Source: Hirudinaria manillensis
Lineage: Eukaryota; Annelida; Clitellata; Hirudinida; Hirudinidae
Assembly (NCBI GenBank): GCA_034509925.1
Contig: CM067528.1
Coordinates: 7,148,501-7,212,500 of the forward strand
Length of the DNA: 64,000 nucleotides
Direction: 5' to 3'
A model generated the notes under the pieces. It was not told where the DNA came from. It worked only from the letters and a program-made list of their open reading frames with translations, and searched no databases. The translations under genes and the position numbers were made by a program. Positions 53,801 through 63,963 of the stretch are shown here, piece by piece. The stretch's first letter is position 1. Every line of letters starts with the position of its first letter.

Positions 53801-54187
53801 GAAACTAGAGACCAAAAACTAAACGCTTTGCTCGCAACGAGTAGAAAAAATGTTAACACGTTGCGAAGAGAAACTACGAAGAACGCGCTCAAAAATGCAA
53901 AATGTTTACGAAATGTCCGAGAAAGATGGCACAAGATGCTAATTTCTATTAGGGAGATTTTCAACATCAGGAGATGTCTCGCTTGTGAGAGGTTTTGTCG
54001 TCGCCTAGAGGGATGTCCGATGAGAAGATGCGAAGTGGAGTTGTGTCTGGAATGTATCCATGACTTCCAATCTGTTTGTCCCACCTGCACAGTAAGCGAG
54101 AAACCGACCAGAAATGTTCCTCTAGCCCATTTCTCACAGTTCGTAAGAAATCGCTACGGCTCAATTTCAGAAGAAGCATTTCTGTGA
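30650..54187 (+). CDS. DCST1/2: DC-STAMP domain protein (DCST1/DCST2/Sneaky/SPE-42 family), 5 exons
   Basis: Multi-pass membrane protein of the family required for sperm function and gamete fusion in animals. Exons 30650-31457, 45560-46074, 49797-50056, 51070-51150, 52732-54187 join in phase to 1039 aa, longer than the roughly 700-770 aa human DCST1/2. Exon 1 has a Cys cluster (CRLCSRCSCC) and two membrane segments (MTIGSLFAALTFLWLYLM; FIVAGLVSFATLVLTFGIVF). Exon 2 continues with GPMDNISTNLKQ, the family's post-TM motif, then a low-complexity part with poly-Ser and a ten-His run. Exons 3-4 are Gln-rich. Exon 5 carries the DC-STAMP core: LLSFLFTRFLMVPLAAI, TFYVDQSLHIID, two further TM helices, and a C-terminal RING-like Cys cluster (CLACERFC ... 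CLECI ... CPTC, about 970-1007). Intron 1 is 14.1 kb and contains an antisense LINE. DCST1 versus DCST2 orthology is not resolved. Confidence 0.88.
31458..36921. other. DCST intron 1, proximal part
   Basis: AT-rich intron. It contains a GAT/CAT tract (33065-33120), an AAT array (35319-35369), a CAT array (36019-36050) and no supported exon. Confidence 0.45.
35319..35369 (+). repeat. (AAT)n microsatellite
   Basis: A perfect AAT array of about 50 bp in DCST intron 1. Confidence 0.95.
36922..36952 (+). repeat. (ATT)n at the LINE 3' end
   Basis: About ten ATT units directly abut the 3' UTR of the minus-strand element. It is either a (TAA)n tail or the target microsatellite. Confidence 0.92.
37089..37178 (-). 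repeat. 44-bp direct duplication in the LINE 3' UTR
   Basis: Sequences beginning GCAAAAGTCC at 37089 and 37133 repeat with a few differences and share AAGTAATTCAATTATACACG. The duplication lies between the ORF2 stop and the 3' end. Confidence 0.8.
37212..40769 (-). CDS. LINE ORF2: Myb-like domain, reverse transcriptase, CCHC, restriction-like endonuclease
   Basis: About 1185 residues without interruption. In order: a Myb-like N-terminal module around 67-120 (KWTNEQYKDVIWSYYFAK); a reverse transcriptase about 490-760 with NYRPITCLPTTYKIL, the motif A WIDYRKAFDSIPHSW, the motif B GIFQGDSLSPLLF and the catalytic YMDD near 680; a thumb region (KYLGMEERDG); a CCHC finger C999-x2-C1002-x8-H1011-x4-C1016; and a PD-D type endonuclease (RPDLI ... 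LIIDIAVPDD, about 1083-1106). The listed start is TTG; the frame is open about 50 nt upstream into ORF1, and the first AUG is the Met triplet at residues 48-50 (40628-40620), which would keep all named domains. It performs target-primed reverse transcription. All catalytic residues that can be judged are present. Confidence 0.92.
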   Translation of the reverse strand: MQELSINKADRHEKPQNLKLIKANDSRKKDSIENEIKDNLAFSLEKNMMMKNENKINDDVKCVNKRRQKWTNEQYKDVIWSYYFAKESNNGNVTIATYNIWRSRNPEIFPGMNPNNLSNHRRYILKEKKLSEFDLVEIDEDVKRKLRGSDLDVEQICGSEVCQGEDDSNSQQENLIYKQHQADSGQESLLTRELKSEEMIEAENKLISKFNQIKMIKIHERKNLNKITSPRQAEETIKLANQILLKVSTEMTLDLTKINELVYTVASLIAGEKFERKRVAARFKVANWKMRIQKTINRYRKQLSMIKEFKNGNLDHKKQMGMNTMSLNQINELEQDVTMKLQAKAQRLRRYSKRSEQYHQNRMFRNDTKKFYRSISSKQIEIVDAPKLNTVDTFWRNILEKETHYNSDAEWIKYEEEIHANLNAYEWMDFQVEEISGIINQSHNWKSPGIDKIHNFWFKKLTALHKHLTDAYNEIMKEPSKIPTWLTEGITYLLPKSQETSKAKNYRPITCLPTTYKILTAAISKRIYNHFQSNSILPEEQKGCRKGSRGCKDQLLISQMVVQNSQKFKKNLNIAWIDYRKAFDSIPHSWIIRALQIYHVNDVIVQFIAQSMLKWKTRMTLRHNGGDIETTTIGINRGIFQGDSLSPLLFCIALIPLSNLINRTGLGYRIHKEQISHLFYMDDLKIFTSEHEDMQKVIRVVEIFSKDICMEFGIEKCATIEIKHGQPVVTKGIELMDDGKEEIKSLEIQEMYKYLGMEERDGLNNKLMKEKVKREYYSRIRKILKTQLSAKNKTTAINSFAVPVFAYGFGIIPWVKSEVEKCDRKTRKILTMNGMHHPGADIDRLYVKRNNGGRGIIELLSAYQQSILNLGEYIAAADGRLIQLVRKWDESRKKFSLQTETSKIKLKYKLNVTKGHLGKEFKNALETEKLKRITGKPLHGQFIKNLHNANIDSESSVQWLRKSDLKAETESLIIAAQDQALQTKYFKKMILHQDADGLCRMCHQHIESISHLVSGCSMLAATEYLERHNRVARYIHWRIGRECGIPLTTTWYEHTPNGITKFDHGVLMWDYPIITDRTVPANRPDLIYHDKKRRNCLIIDIAVPDDVNVPRKEMEKLTKYKDLQIEIQRMWGVRSQVIPVVIGALGMTSKKFKDYLDLIPGNPSPLEAQKIALCGTAHILRRILN
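40772..41653 (-). CDS. LINE ORF1: coiled-coil RNA-binding protein with L1-ORF1-like RRM
   Basis: 293 residues starting at MTDAVRIRKE. A short Cys pair (HICDKC) near residue 22 is followed by a heptad-rich coiled coil (about 30-150), then an L1-ORF1-type RRM (RKNNLVFYNLKES, later LQMNRIGKKIEGKDRPMIV) and a basic C-terminal domain ending with IYKIRGTPGSFHVVLI. Known ORF1 proteins of this build trimerise and coat element RNA. It stops with TAG just before ORF2, which is read in the -1 frame. Most R4/Dong elements are described with one ORF, so this companion ORF1 is notable. Confidence 0.85.
   Translation of the reverse strand: MTDAVRIRKEIAASASMIGLHICDKCVKENVDVLKKIVECYQVDENIENITKDIAQIKSMLEERTAHESMIQKQMNEMKDWKLQLDKLNAEFKQFGNKLNEISMDKVKETEKWTDLFKTNVQEMNRNVKSVQDSVIKTKTATEIKEDREQRKNNLVFYNLKESMSDQKSNDKEFLTELLKAFDIEFDYQKDVLQMNRIGKKIEGKDRPMIVKFYNFSLKNMILESCYKLKGLMKFKKLIVSHDLSIEDRQSCKKLIEKAKEEKAKTGEADRFIYKIRGTPGSFHVVLIKKQNL
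42183..42197 (+). repeat. GGCGCTATATAAATG motif, copy 1
   Basis: The same 15-mer occurs again at 47553-47567. GCGCTATATAAAT-type strings are common near the 3' ends of animal SINE/LINE copies; here it is a likely retroelement relic. Confidence 0.4.
42563..42698. repeat. Perfect 68-bp tandem duplication
   Basis: Two apparently identical copies, 42563-42630 and 42631-42698, each starting ATTAAAACTTTACAGACATG. The lack of differences indicates a recent event. Confidence 0.95.
43985..44300 (+). repeat. Degenerate GTTGTTCT-type repeat
   Basis: T/G-rich sequence of overlapping TGTTGTTCTGTG-like words with no fixed period. It creates Cys- and Leu-rich open frames that I do not accept as genes. Confidence 0.7.
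46350..46565. mobile_element. GC-rich structured element in DCST intron 2
   Basis: A G+C-rich island with strong inverted repeats: CCCCTGG near 46363 pairs with CCAGGGG near 46403, enclosing CCCGAC-TCGT-GTCGGG near 46370; TTCCCC and GGGGAA form another hairpin near 46460-46481. No conserved ORF. A SINE or retroelement fragment is inferred but not identified. Confidence 0.4.
47553..47567 (+). repeat. GGCGCTATATAAATG motif, copy 2
   Basis: Identical to the 15-mer at 42183-42197; both are in DCST introns and in the same orientation. Confidence 0.4.
50057..51069. other. DCST intron 3
   Basis: About 1 kb of AT-rich intron. A moderately G+C-richer patch (50210-50450) is unrelated to anything I recognise. 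Confidence 0.5.
51151..52731. other. DCST intron 4
   Basis: Contains a TTCA tract (51739-51775), a CRE octamer at 52068-52075 and GAT/CAT low complexity near 52435-52515. The open frame 52339-52719 ends at a stop just before the exon 5 acceptor and is not counted as coding. Confidence 0.5.
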
Positions 54188-54481
54188 GAACACTCAAAAG
54201 AGTAGAAGTCAATTCCAGAATTTTAAAGTGCAGCTCGTCCGTGGGCGTTCTAAATTTTTTTTCTAATAATGACATTTTGCATTTGCGCCATACATTCGAC
54301 AAGCTAGACTAAACTTCTACTCTATAAATTTTTCCAGTTTTGACTTTATTAGTGAATTTTAATATTCGGATCTAACCTTATCGGTTAAACAATTTTTAGT
54401 GTAAAAATGTGCTGTTTTGTTATTATTTTATTTGTATGTAAAAACAAAACGATTTAATTTTCTAATTGTTAATCTCAATTA

Positions 54482-54487
54482 AATAAA
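54482..54487 (+). terminator. Candidate DCST polyadenylation signal
   Basis: AATAAA about 295 bp after the stop codon, with a second overlapping ATAAATAAA a few bases on. Confidence 0.5.
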
Positions 54488-54794
54488 CACCATAAATAAA
54501 TTTCAGATTTGATCAGTCTTTAAAACGAGGCAATGTTTAAAGACAACATTACAATCATTTTAAGTGATAGAATTTAGGCTATCGAAATAATAAATTTTTT
54601 ATTCCATTTAACTTTTAAGAATTGCCAAGTTGAATGTTTACAAGTTGACTCGTGATGTTGACAAGCTCCACATAAGGATCGGATTACATTTAAAACGTTA
54701 AAAAACATGATTGCCAATTGTCTATTATGACGATAACAAACGAACCATAAAATAGGTGATGTTAATATACGTAGCTTGAATTGGATCTCTTGCT

Positions 54795-57700
54795 ATGGCT
54801 GGGAAAACAAACAACCAAATTGGAGCACTTTTGGTTCGTGCTGTCTATGATTTCGATGATGTACAGGAGGGCGAAATAAAATTATCAGTCGGAGATGTCA
54901 TTTCGGTGATGAGTCAAATCGATGAGAATTGGTGGAGTGGGATAAATTTATCGCAACCCGAAATGCTGGTGGGTAATTTTCCCAGGTCTTTCGTTCAAGA
55001 AATCTCACTACCAGCTGTAAGAGCTACTGATAAATTCCTGCTCTCAACTGCACCATTTCAGACCAATATAGATGGGGATCTAAACTTTGAAACAAGTTTG
55101 TTGTACATATTATTTTTTTAATAATATACATGTGCGGTTTTAATATTTTACCACTTATTTTTGTATTTCAATGATTTTTCATTATTTTAATGTTGATTTG
55201 ATAAGTAAAAGCAATGTGTTATACCTCACTTCTGCAACTGAATGAATCATAGTAGTTTTACTGTTTACTAATAAAATAAAAAATTGAAAAAGTATTGATT
55301 TAATTCAAAGAACTAAAAAGTGGTTGGGTCATTATTCCACTTTGATAGAAGCATCACAAACCAGGCTGTATGGCAAATTATGATAAATAATTGGAAAAAC
55401 ATTAAATTGTGTCAGTATGAAAGATGAGGGAGGTTGTGTAATAATGACTTGAACTGAAAAGAATTTGTTTTTAGAATTATTATTAAGCAAACAAATTAAA
55501 ATTGTTTCAGATGAAGTGATTTTGTTGGAAAGCCATGTTGACCAGAACTGGTGCCAAGGAATAATTGGAAGTAAATCAGGAATATTTCCAAAATCATTCA
55601 CAAAAGAAATTCAGTTGACTTCTCAAGTGAACAATGAGGGGTTAAATAAGGAATCTGATGTGTTGCCCACAAATAACAAGAAACCCTTGGCCATTGGTCT
55701 TGCAGTGGTGGACTTTGATGCCAGATTCTATGATGAAATCTCTTTCAGAGACGGTGATACCATAGAAATATTTGAAATTTATGATTTGTCACTTGCACTA
55801 GGTTTGAACAAATCAAGTCCTGACAAAGTGGGTCAGTTTCCTTTGGAATTTGTTTATATCATGGAGGGTGAAGAGAACCTCAAGATTTCAAATGAGAAGA
55901 GAAAATCTAAATTTGATTGGTGGAAGCAGCCAGGAGCAGAGCTTCATCTGAAGAGGAAAGAGCATGACATGATCAATCAAAATGCTCCCTCATTTGAGGA
56001 ACAAACAGCCCCATTAAATACATTTGATGATGATGTGATCAATGGAAACATGACAGCAGGTCAAGTTGATGGCAAGGAAGAATATAAGGAAAACATTCAA
56101 ATTATTATTGATTCAAGCACTTGCTCTTCAAAAGTCTCTGATGCCAACGACTCTGCCATTTGTGAAACAAGCAGTTCGATGCCAGATGAAATAAACAATT
56201 CTGCACAAAATTTTGATGTAACCCCAATTGTCAACATTCCTACTGAAATTTCCTCTGACCAAAATCATTGCAAGAAGTCTTTAAAACATTCGACAACGTC
56301 CTTAAAAGAATCCCTCTCTGATGCAGCTGGTCTCAGTGCTTCACTGGGAGTTAAAGATCTTTTATGTCCAATCTATTCTGAGTCCAATGAGAAAATAAAA
56401 CATGAAGGATGGGAGGATTGTGAAAGGATCACCATGTCATCATCACCCATGCCTCCACCTTTACCTTTAACACTTCCTCCTCCTTTATCACCGATAGCCC
56501 CATCTTCCCTGATGTTTCTTTACGATGCCGATGGTTTTACAGCAGATATTCAAGAAATCAAGAATTGTGAAACAAACAATGATGATAACACAAACAACAA
56601 TAATAACATTAACAGTGACGAAAGTTCTAGTAGCAACGATGAAGAAAGTAAATGTAGCAGTGTTGCTGACAATGGACCAATTTCCTTAAAGGTTCCTTCA
56701 GCTATTGAAGACTTTGCATCAAACAGTTCATCAGAACTTCTCAGCCCAACTGATCAAAATGAAGAAAAGCTTGATTCTGATTCACCAAACATTCCATCAA
56801 AGCTACTTGTGGCTCCAAGAACCCCTCAAAAGCCTAAAGTTCCTACAAAACCTCCAAAACCAAAACCATCTCCAAGATTGAAGAAATGTTGTTCAGACTC
56901 TGATGATAGTCCAAAAACTGTGAGGGATTTCCCTGAAAACCTTGTTTCTCAAAGCAATCAAAATGTTTGCAATGACAAACCAAGCATTCCACCTTCTACT
57001 CTGAACAAACCCAAAGTGAAGATAGAATCCAAGTCTTCATTTCAAAAGTCAGCCGATACCGGTCGAGGGGGATTCTTATTCAAATCCGGACTCGGTACTG
57101 CGAAGAGGAAGTCGACTTTCTACGTCGATCCTTTTCTCGGGAATGCGGATCGTCCCGACACTTCGGATATTTCTTCGTCTGGCGTGGACTTGTCATCGGG
57201 GTCTGTCGTAACATTCAAGAACATCTCGATGAAATCCAAAGTGGAGGAGGAAGACAAAAACGCCTCTTTTGGAAACTCGGCAAACGGTTCGACGCCCGGG
57301 AAACGAACCGTCGACCGTTCGGTCGCCCCCGAAACCTTTTCCGGGGCCGGGGCCCTGATGACGGGTCCCTTGGATCCCTGTCACCTCGTTTCTTTTACTC
57401 GTTCATCCCCGCAAAAGCACGACTCCGTGGCGAGCGAATCTTCTTTTCAGAAGACGCGCCCTCCTCTGGTTCCTTTGAGACCTGCGCCTCCAAAACCCAG
57501 GAGGACTTTCAAAAGTAAAAATCCTATCAAAGATGAGAAGAGCTGCAACGTGAAGGCCTCCAATGCCTCAGATGATGAAAAAGGTTGTTTCTGCTGCATT
57601 TCAATTTGAATGTGTCAAGTCTGTGGTTTCACTTTTTGTGGTTCTGATATTGATGATGTTTAATAAAACTTAAATTAAATATTTAATCAAGTTACATATT

Positions 57701-59901
57701 TTATTGATTGAGATATCAATGGCGGTAAAAAGTCTGATATTTTATTAAAACGGACAATTACTTGCAAACTTTGACGTGCACGGCTCAAAGAATGTTTGCT
57801 GATTGGACATCAAACTGACATGCATAAATTATTTGTTAATCAACTATTTACAATTATTAACTCACTTATCCTAGACATTTGCAAGTTACTACTAGGCTTA
57901 TTACTTATTGAAATTACTTGTTGAATATTCATCAGTTGGAAGCCAGGTAAATGAGAGCATCATTGAGGACATTGAAAGGAGGATCCTGGAGACAGAGCAG
58001 GACTTGGAGGTAGACACCTCTTATCAGCTGTTAACTTTTTTTTTTGGTTATAATCCTTATTAATTATTAATGTTTTGTAATTATTAATTTTTTATTTTTT
58101 ATAATTTTTATTATTATTTTGGAACTATCTTTATTTATTAATATTTTGAAATTGTAAATTTTAACAAATGATAACCTTCCGGATTTAATAAGCTAATTAG
58201 AAATAGATATTAAGTGCAAAAAATATGTAATTATTGTTTTGCAAATCACTTTGATCGTAATTACCTCCAAAGCTAATGCATAATAACATTTTTATAAACA
58301 ATAATTACTTTTTACCACCCTATTTCAAGAAATAATGTTTTCTTTTGGAAGCCCTAATTAGGAGGAAAAATATATTAATTGATTTGTGATTAAAAAGTTT
58401 TCTACATTTTAAAATAATGCTTTAGGATCTGTTGTTAGATTTCTCCTTAGAAGCACTTTTGTGTCTTGGTTCATCAGAATATGTTCATAGAAAAGTTGAT
58501 GATGATGTTCACATCATCAATTTTGTCTTAAGCAATTATTCTGATAAGAGAATTGATCTTTAATGCAACCAGAGCCTGTACAGAGGCATAATTAATTGTA
58601 GATGATGCAAAATGATTAAAGAAATGCTGAGCATAGTTTTTGCCTTTTTTAAAATAACCTCCGGTGATGATTTTAAAGTAACAACTCTCTTCTTGTGTTA
58701 CTAAAATTGTTGCTGCAGCCCTTTGCAGCCAATTCAATCCCAAGTTAATTGAGGCAATCTTTGGGAACTTTTAATAACATTTTTATTTGAACTCTCAAAT
58801 GGTACTTAAAAAGCACATCCTTAAGTCTGGCCCTTTGAGTTCATTTGGTTAATATTAATTAAATATTAATATTTAATTCTCTTTTATTCTGCTTTGTATT
58901 TCAAGTTGGTTTCCTTTTTCCTTGTCTTTTCTAAGTGTGGAATTTTATTTATTAATTAAATTGAATTAACTCATAAACTCAAAAAAAGTGGTCCAAATAC
59001 ATGAAATTCTGAATGCAAATAATGGGCCACTTTCACAATGTAAATAGTGACTGAAATTTAACTTCACATGTGGATTATTGAAATTGACTCAGACATGTAG
59101 GCACAGCTTGTAGCTGTGATTTCAACACAAGTTATTACCTCCTACCTTAGGTGCACATTATTTATGTGTCCATTATTTAAGTTCAATAAATATTTTGGCT
59201 AAGCATGGCATGTAACTTAAATAATGTATTAATAAATAAGGCACATTAATTTCATCACAAGGGTCGTTGTTTGTTAATTTTTGTTGCATTTCCAGAAATG
59301 TTTTCTATTTTTATGAATCGAAAGTAATAAATTCTAAGTGGGTAATACCATAATTATAATTAAAAAATCATTATAAACTGTTTTTAATGGCTTCATCACC
59401 ATGTAATGTAATTGTGATCTGCCAATCATTAGTCCAACCACTAGTAATGATGATGATCATGAAAGTTTCAATAATTATGGAAACATAAGATATATACAAA
59501 TTTAATATATATTAAATTGTGACTCATACTATCAAAATCATTCCATCATCATCATCATCATTGTTGACAGAAATGCATAATGGAGCAGTCTTCAATTCTG
59601 AACGAAAAGTATGAAAGGACAGACCTGTTATTAACACAGGAAGCTGCAGATAATCTAAAGTTCTATCAAGCCAACATACTTGGACTGACAGATGAACTAA
59701 CCCAACTCAGAGGTGATGATAATGATGGAGGTCGATGATGATGATGTTAATGGCTGTGGAATCAAAAGAATCGGAATAATCTGATTTATAACTTGCCTTT
59801 GCACGGCACAGCAGGCACAAACCATAGGCAATTTATTGGCATGGGAGTAATTCATTTTGGACCTAAGATAATAATAAAAGAATTAGTAATAAATACAAAA
59901 G

Positions 59902-59936
<35 letters not shown>

Positions 59937-62900
59937 GGTCATTATGTTATATATATTATGGTCAATGTGTAATTTGTCCCATACAGGCACAGGAGTAACT
60001 CTCAAAAATCTCTAAGTGTCCCATCATCATTTATCACCTAAAATGCATTAACAATCAATGAATGTTGATGATTAATGATGATGATGATGATTGTCAAACA
60101 AAATCAACAATAAACGTTATTATTCCATTAACGATAATTTATTTAACTATTATTTATTCATCGCAAGCCGTCCTCGGCGAGATCAGAAGAGACGACTTTC
60201 CGGTCAACGTGGCAACGCCTTCCGAGCGTTGCTCCCTGCCCCCGTCGTCGGGAAGGATCGACGCGAAGATAGCGAGGAGAAGGAAGGAAGAGCAGAGGAG
60301 GAAAGCGGTGGACGAACTCGTGCAGACGGAACTCGTTTACCTCAGAGCCATTTGCACCTGCTATGACATCTTCTTTCAAAAGAATCCCGTCAGTTTTAAC
60401 GGATTACTATTAATTATTATGATTTATTATTATTATTATTAATTATTATTATTATGATTTATTATTAATTATTATTAATTATTCGCATTCATCGATGACA
60501 TGGTTTTGGTTGAAATAGTCAGCATTGAATGTCAGCATTGTAATGTAATTGTTTTTTATAGTTCTTTGTGCTTGTCAATGGCAAAATTGCATCAGAACCC
60601 TTCATTATATTTTGTGATGATAATCAAAGTTGTACTTAATGGTGCATTTATTGCAAACACAAGTTTAAAAAGTGTGCTGCTTGGCTTAATTTTGATAAGG
60701 AATAACAATTCTGATATGCAGTGATGAACTGGCATCATGTATTATGTTCTCATCCTGCAGTTTTTGCCTTGAAGTGCCAGTAATTTTAGTAATATTTCAG
60801 GCCTTTAGGAAGATTGCCTTTATGGTACTTGTGATTGAAAAACTCAAATCTCATCTGATGCATTCATTCATTCATTCGTTCATTCATTTGCATATAAATT
60901 TTCAATTTTTGAAATTCATTTTGTCAGTTTTTGAAATTCAATTTCAAATTCAGTCTGTCGAATGTCCTGCATCCGTCGACCTCGAATTCCTGTTCGGAAA
61001 CATGCACGAAGTAATCGACCTGTCCCAGAAATTCTTCAACCTCCTCGAAGCTGCGACCAATGGGAAGGACTTCTGCGAACAGGTCGTCGGTGAGTCGACC
61101 AATCGGGTTAAGTCTTGAATCATTCGTTCGTGCTTGTTTATTATTATTTGCTATGATTTTCAATGATTTTCCAATCTAATTATACTAATGGATTGTAATT
61201 GCAATGTTGATTGGTATTTATATAAGTTTCCATGCATTCTTTGAATTTTTCTTGTTATTATTATTTATAGATGTTTATAAAACATATTTTAAATGTAAAG
61301 GATATTAAATATAAACGATTATATTATATTATATATAGAAGATATTTCAAATATAAAATATATTTTAAATTTCAGGTTCTTGTTTTGAAGAAGTGGTGGA
61401 TGACTTGAAACGAATCCATGGAGTTTATTGCAGGAATCACGACGAGGTCATCAGTGCCTTGACCAGGGTGGGTGGCCACAACTCAGACGCCATTTTTGAA
61501 TAATTAATTAATTAACTATTTGTTAAGTAATTGTCACACAATTGTTACATTATCATCCTAATCTGTATCACTATCATAATCGCTTCAGCTGGAGTCAAAC
61601 AAAGAGGCACAGGTCTATTTCCAGCAGCAGTTGAATATTCTGAGGGGCAAAATGATGGCCTTTGACCTGGGTGCCATACTCATTAAACCAGTTCAGAGGA
61701 TCATGAAGTACCCACTCCTCATTGGGGAACTCATCAAGGTGATGATGATTATAGTTTTCAAGATATGCACAAGGATGTTATTATTGATTGTTTTCTATCA
61801 ATTAAACTGAATTAATTAATTATTGGGTTTAATTGTAAGTTGAATTGAATTAAAACTCCTCAGTAAGGCTAAAAATAATTGAAATTAAACTGATAATAAG
61901 TTGTTTAAATTTAATTATTTACTTTTTAGAGATTGTTGAAATAAAATATTCATTCATTTTCAATAATTTTATGAACTTTTTAATTTTATTTTAGCCAAAA
62001 ATGTTATGTTAAATTCCATCTTGCACTCTGTGGTTGCAAAAGAAGTTGATGATAGCATTACTAATATAATTTTTAATAATTTAAAAGGAGATAAATGTTC
62101 AATATGAATTTTCTCTGTTTACTTCCTCAAATGAATCTAAAACAATATTTCTGAAAAAAACATTCTTAATTCAAAAATTGTAAAATCCACAAAATTTAAA
62201 AATGTTTTGATTGTCATTTAAAACAAATACAAATTGTGAATAATTTTAATTGTAAGAATTGCTGGATTAAAATAGTCTTAAAAAGTGAATAGATTATTAT
62301 AAGTTATCCAATCAGGATCACAGTAATACCAATGATCACACCAATGATGATATTTATTTTTATTGAAATAACTGAAGCATTGAAATTGTTTTGCAAGTGC
62401 GAGTTCATATGCAAGTGTGCACATAAATGCATGCACATAAATGCATACACATAAGTGCATACACATAAATGCATACACATAAATGCATACAACGAATACA
62501 CATACACAAGTACTTAGTGTGTACTACGAATACTTATACATTATTCTCCTCTTCAAGTACACTGAGGAGGACCACCCAGATTACAAACATCTCAAAGCGG
62601 CTGAAGCCATCATGAAGGAAGTTGCACTGCACATCAACGAGTACAAAAGAAGGAAAGATCTTGGTAAGCATTCGAATCAACTTCAGGATTTCTTATGTCG
62701 CATCGAATGCGTTATTATTTTTTATAATTTTGTGTTTTTATGAAATAATTATCATAATTAATCACGATTCGTCGATGCCGAATTCGTCGTCTCGTTTTAA
62801 AATTATTTATGAATTTATTTTGAAATTAACGAATCAAATCGACGAAAATCAAAACATTTGTTTCCTCCTCTGAAAGTCTTCAAGTACAAGAGGCCGACCG

Positions 62901-63779
62901 ACGCAGGGTTCGGCAAGAAGTTCTCCAAATTGACCGTCCACTCCATCAAAAAGAAGTTCAACAGGTTCATGACACCTGCGCAGGTGAATACATTAAGACA
63001 CGTTTCATTTAATACCTGGATTGCTTCAATCACCACGGATTAATATTTATGATATTAATATTGATCTGGGCAATGAAAGCAATTCATTCCAAATGGGGCT
63101 TTGAAAGTCCAATTGTTTTTGTTTTCATAAAGACTCGTCATCGGTTGAATAACTTGATATTTATTTGATTTGTTTTCATAATCATCGTTATCATCATCAT
63201 CATCATCATTGTCAGTCTCTGGATGAGAGCTTCCAACTGGAGGAGACCAAGTTCAAGGAGATGAACATCATCATCAGGTGCCTCATCAGGGACATCAATC
63301 ACTACTTGGATTTCCTGAAGGTCGGTTGGTCCTGAAGGTCCCGAGTTCAAGACCTGATTCGTTGAGTTGTCAAATCATACAATTTGCATTAAATTATTTC
63401 ATCATCTAAGAATTTCATTTGTTTGCTTTTGACTTTTATGTTGTAAAAATTTTTTATTGTATAATTATTATTGTTTCAATAATATATTTTGAAGCCAAGT
63501 GAAATATTTTTACAATTATTTTATCAAATATTTTTACAATTATTTTCCAAGCCCATGAAAATAAAAGTAATTAGCTCTTAATGGAATGGAAATAAAAGAT
63601 GATCTGTTGTCTTGTTTAAGCCAGCTTTTGCATCAACTCCACAGGTGTCACTGATGGACCTGGAGTCATTTTCCCTGGAAGTGTCTGACCACTGCAGGGA
63701 TGAACACCTGTTCAAAGTGGATTTCATCTGCTTGGATGAAACTTATTCCAAACTCAACAACCACATTTGCCACCAGTTT
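54795..63779 (+). CDS. DNMBP: Dynamin-binding protein / Tuba (DNMBP), Cdc42 GEF scaffold, partial at 3' end
   Basis: Scaffold that links dynamin and actin regulators and activates Cdc42. Exons seen: 54795-55095, 55511-57583, 57936-58009, 59571-59712, 60168-60388, 60954-61089, 61376-61467, 61589-61738, 62558-62663, 62877-62983, 63216-63320, 63645-63779; all phases agree, 1214 codons so far. SH3-1 (about 10-70, with ENWWSG), SH3-2 (about 85-140, FETN|EVILLES across the first intron, QNWCQG), and a degenerate third SH3 (about 160-220). A long low-complexity linker has proline motifs (PPPLPLTLPPPLSP; TPQKPKVPTKPPKPKPSPR). A coiled coil is followed by a DH domain from about 907 (RKAVDELVQTELVYL ... 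DLEFLFGNMHEVIDLSQKFF ... LIKPVQRIMKYPLLIGELIK), then the BAR start (FGKKFSKLTVHSIKKKFNRF). Vertebrate DNMBP has four N-terminal SH3s; I find three. The rest of the BAR domain and any C-terminal SH3s lie beyond the window. Confidence 0.92.
57584..57667 (+). other. Possible alternative end of DNMBP: readthrough of exon 2 to a CaaX stop and poly(A) signal
   Basis: If the donor at 57584 (GTTGTT) is not used, the frame runs eight codons to GCFCCISI and a TGA at 57607-57609, then AATAAA at 57662-57667. The last four residues fit a CaaX prenylation box. The product would be an SH3/proline-rich protein lacking DH and BAR. This is inference from sequence only. Confidence 0.35.
58010..59570. other. DNMBP intron 3
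   Basis: AT-rich intron without repeats of note; a CAT tract lies just before the next acceptor (59543-59560). Confidence 0.55.
59903..59935 (+). repeat. (ATT)n microsatellite in a DNMBP intron
   Basis: About eleven ATT units in intron 4. Confidence 0.9.
61739..62557. other. DNMBP intron 8 with a 14-bp minisatellite
   Basis: AT-rich intron. Near its 3' end the 14-bp unit ACATAAATGCATAC is repeated (see the separate entry). Confidence 0.6.
62421..62490 (+). repeat. Minisatellite, five 14-bp units
   Basis: ACATAAATGCATAC is repeated exactly five times with single changes in units one and three, 68 bp upstream of a DNMBP exon. Confidence 0.95.
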
Positions 63780-63963
63780 GTTAGTTTATTTCCCATCCTT
63801 GGCTTTTATTCTATGCTTTTTGGTTCTTGAATGACAGAAATTGGCATGAATATCATGTAGAATTAAATTAAATGGTGATGAAATTATATAAATATTTATT
63901 ATAACGTTTACAAAAAAGATGTTTACAATCAATTAAGAATTACTTGGTTGTGAAATTAAGTAT

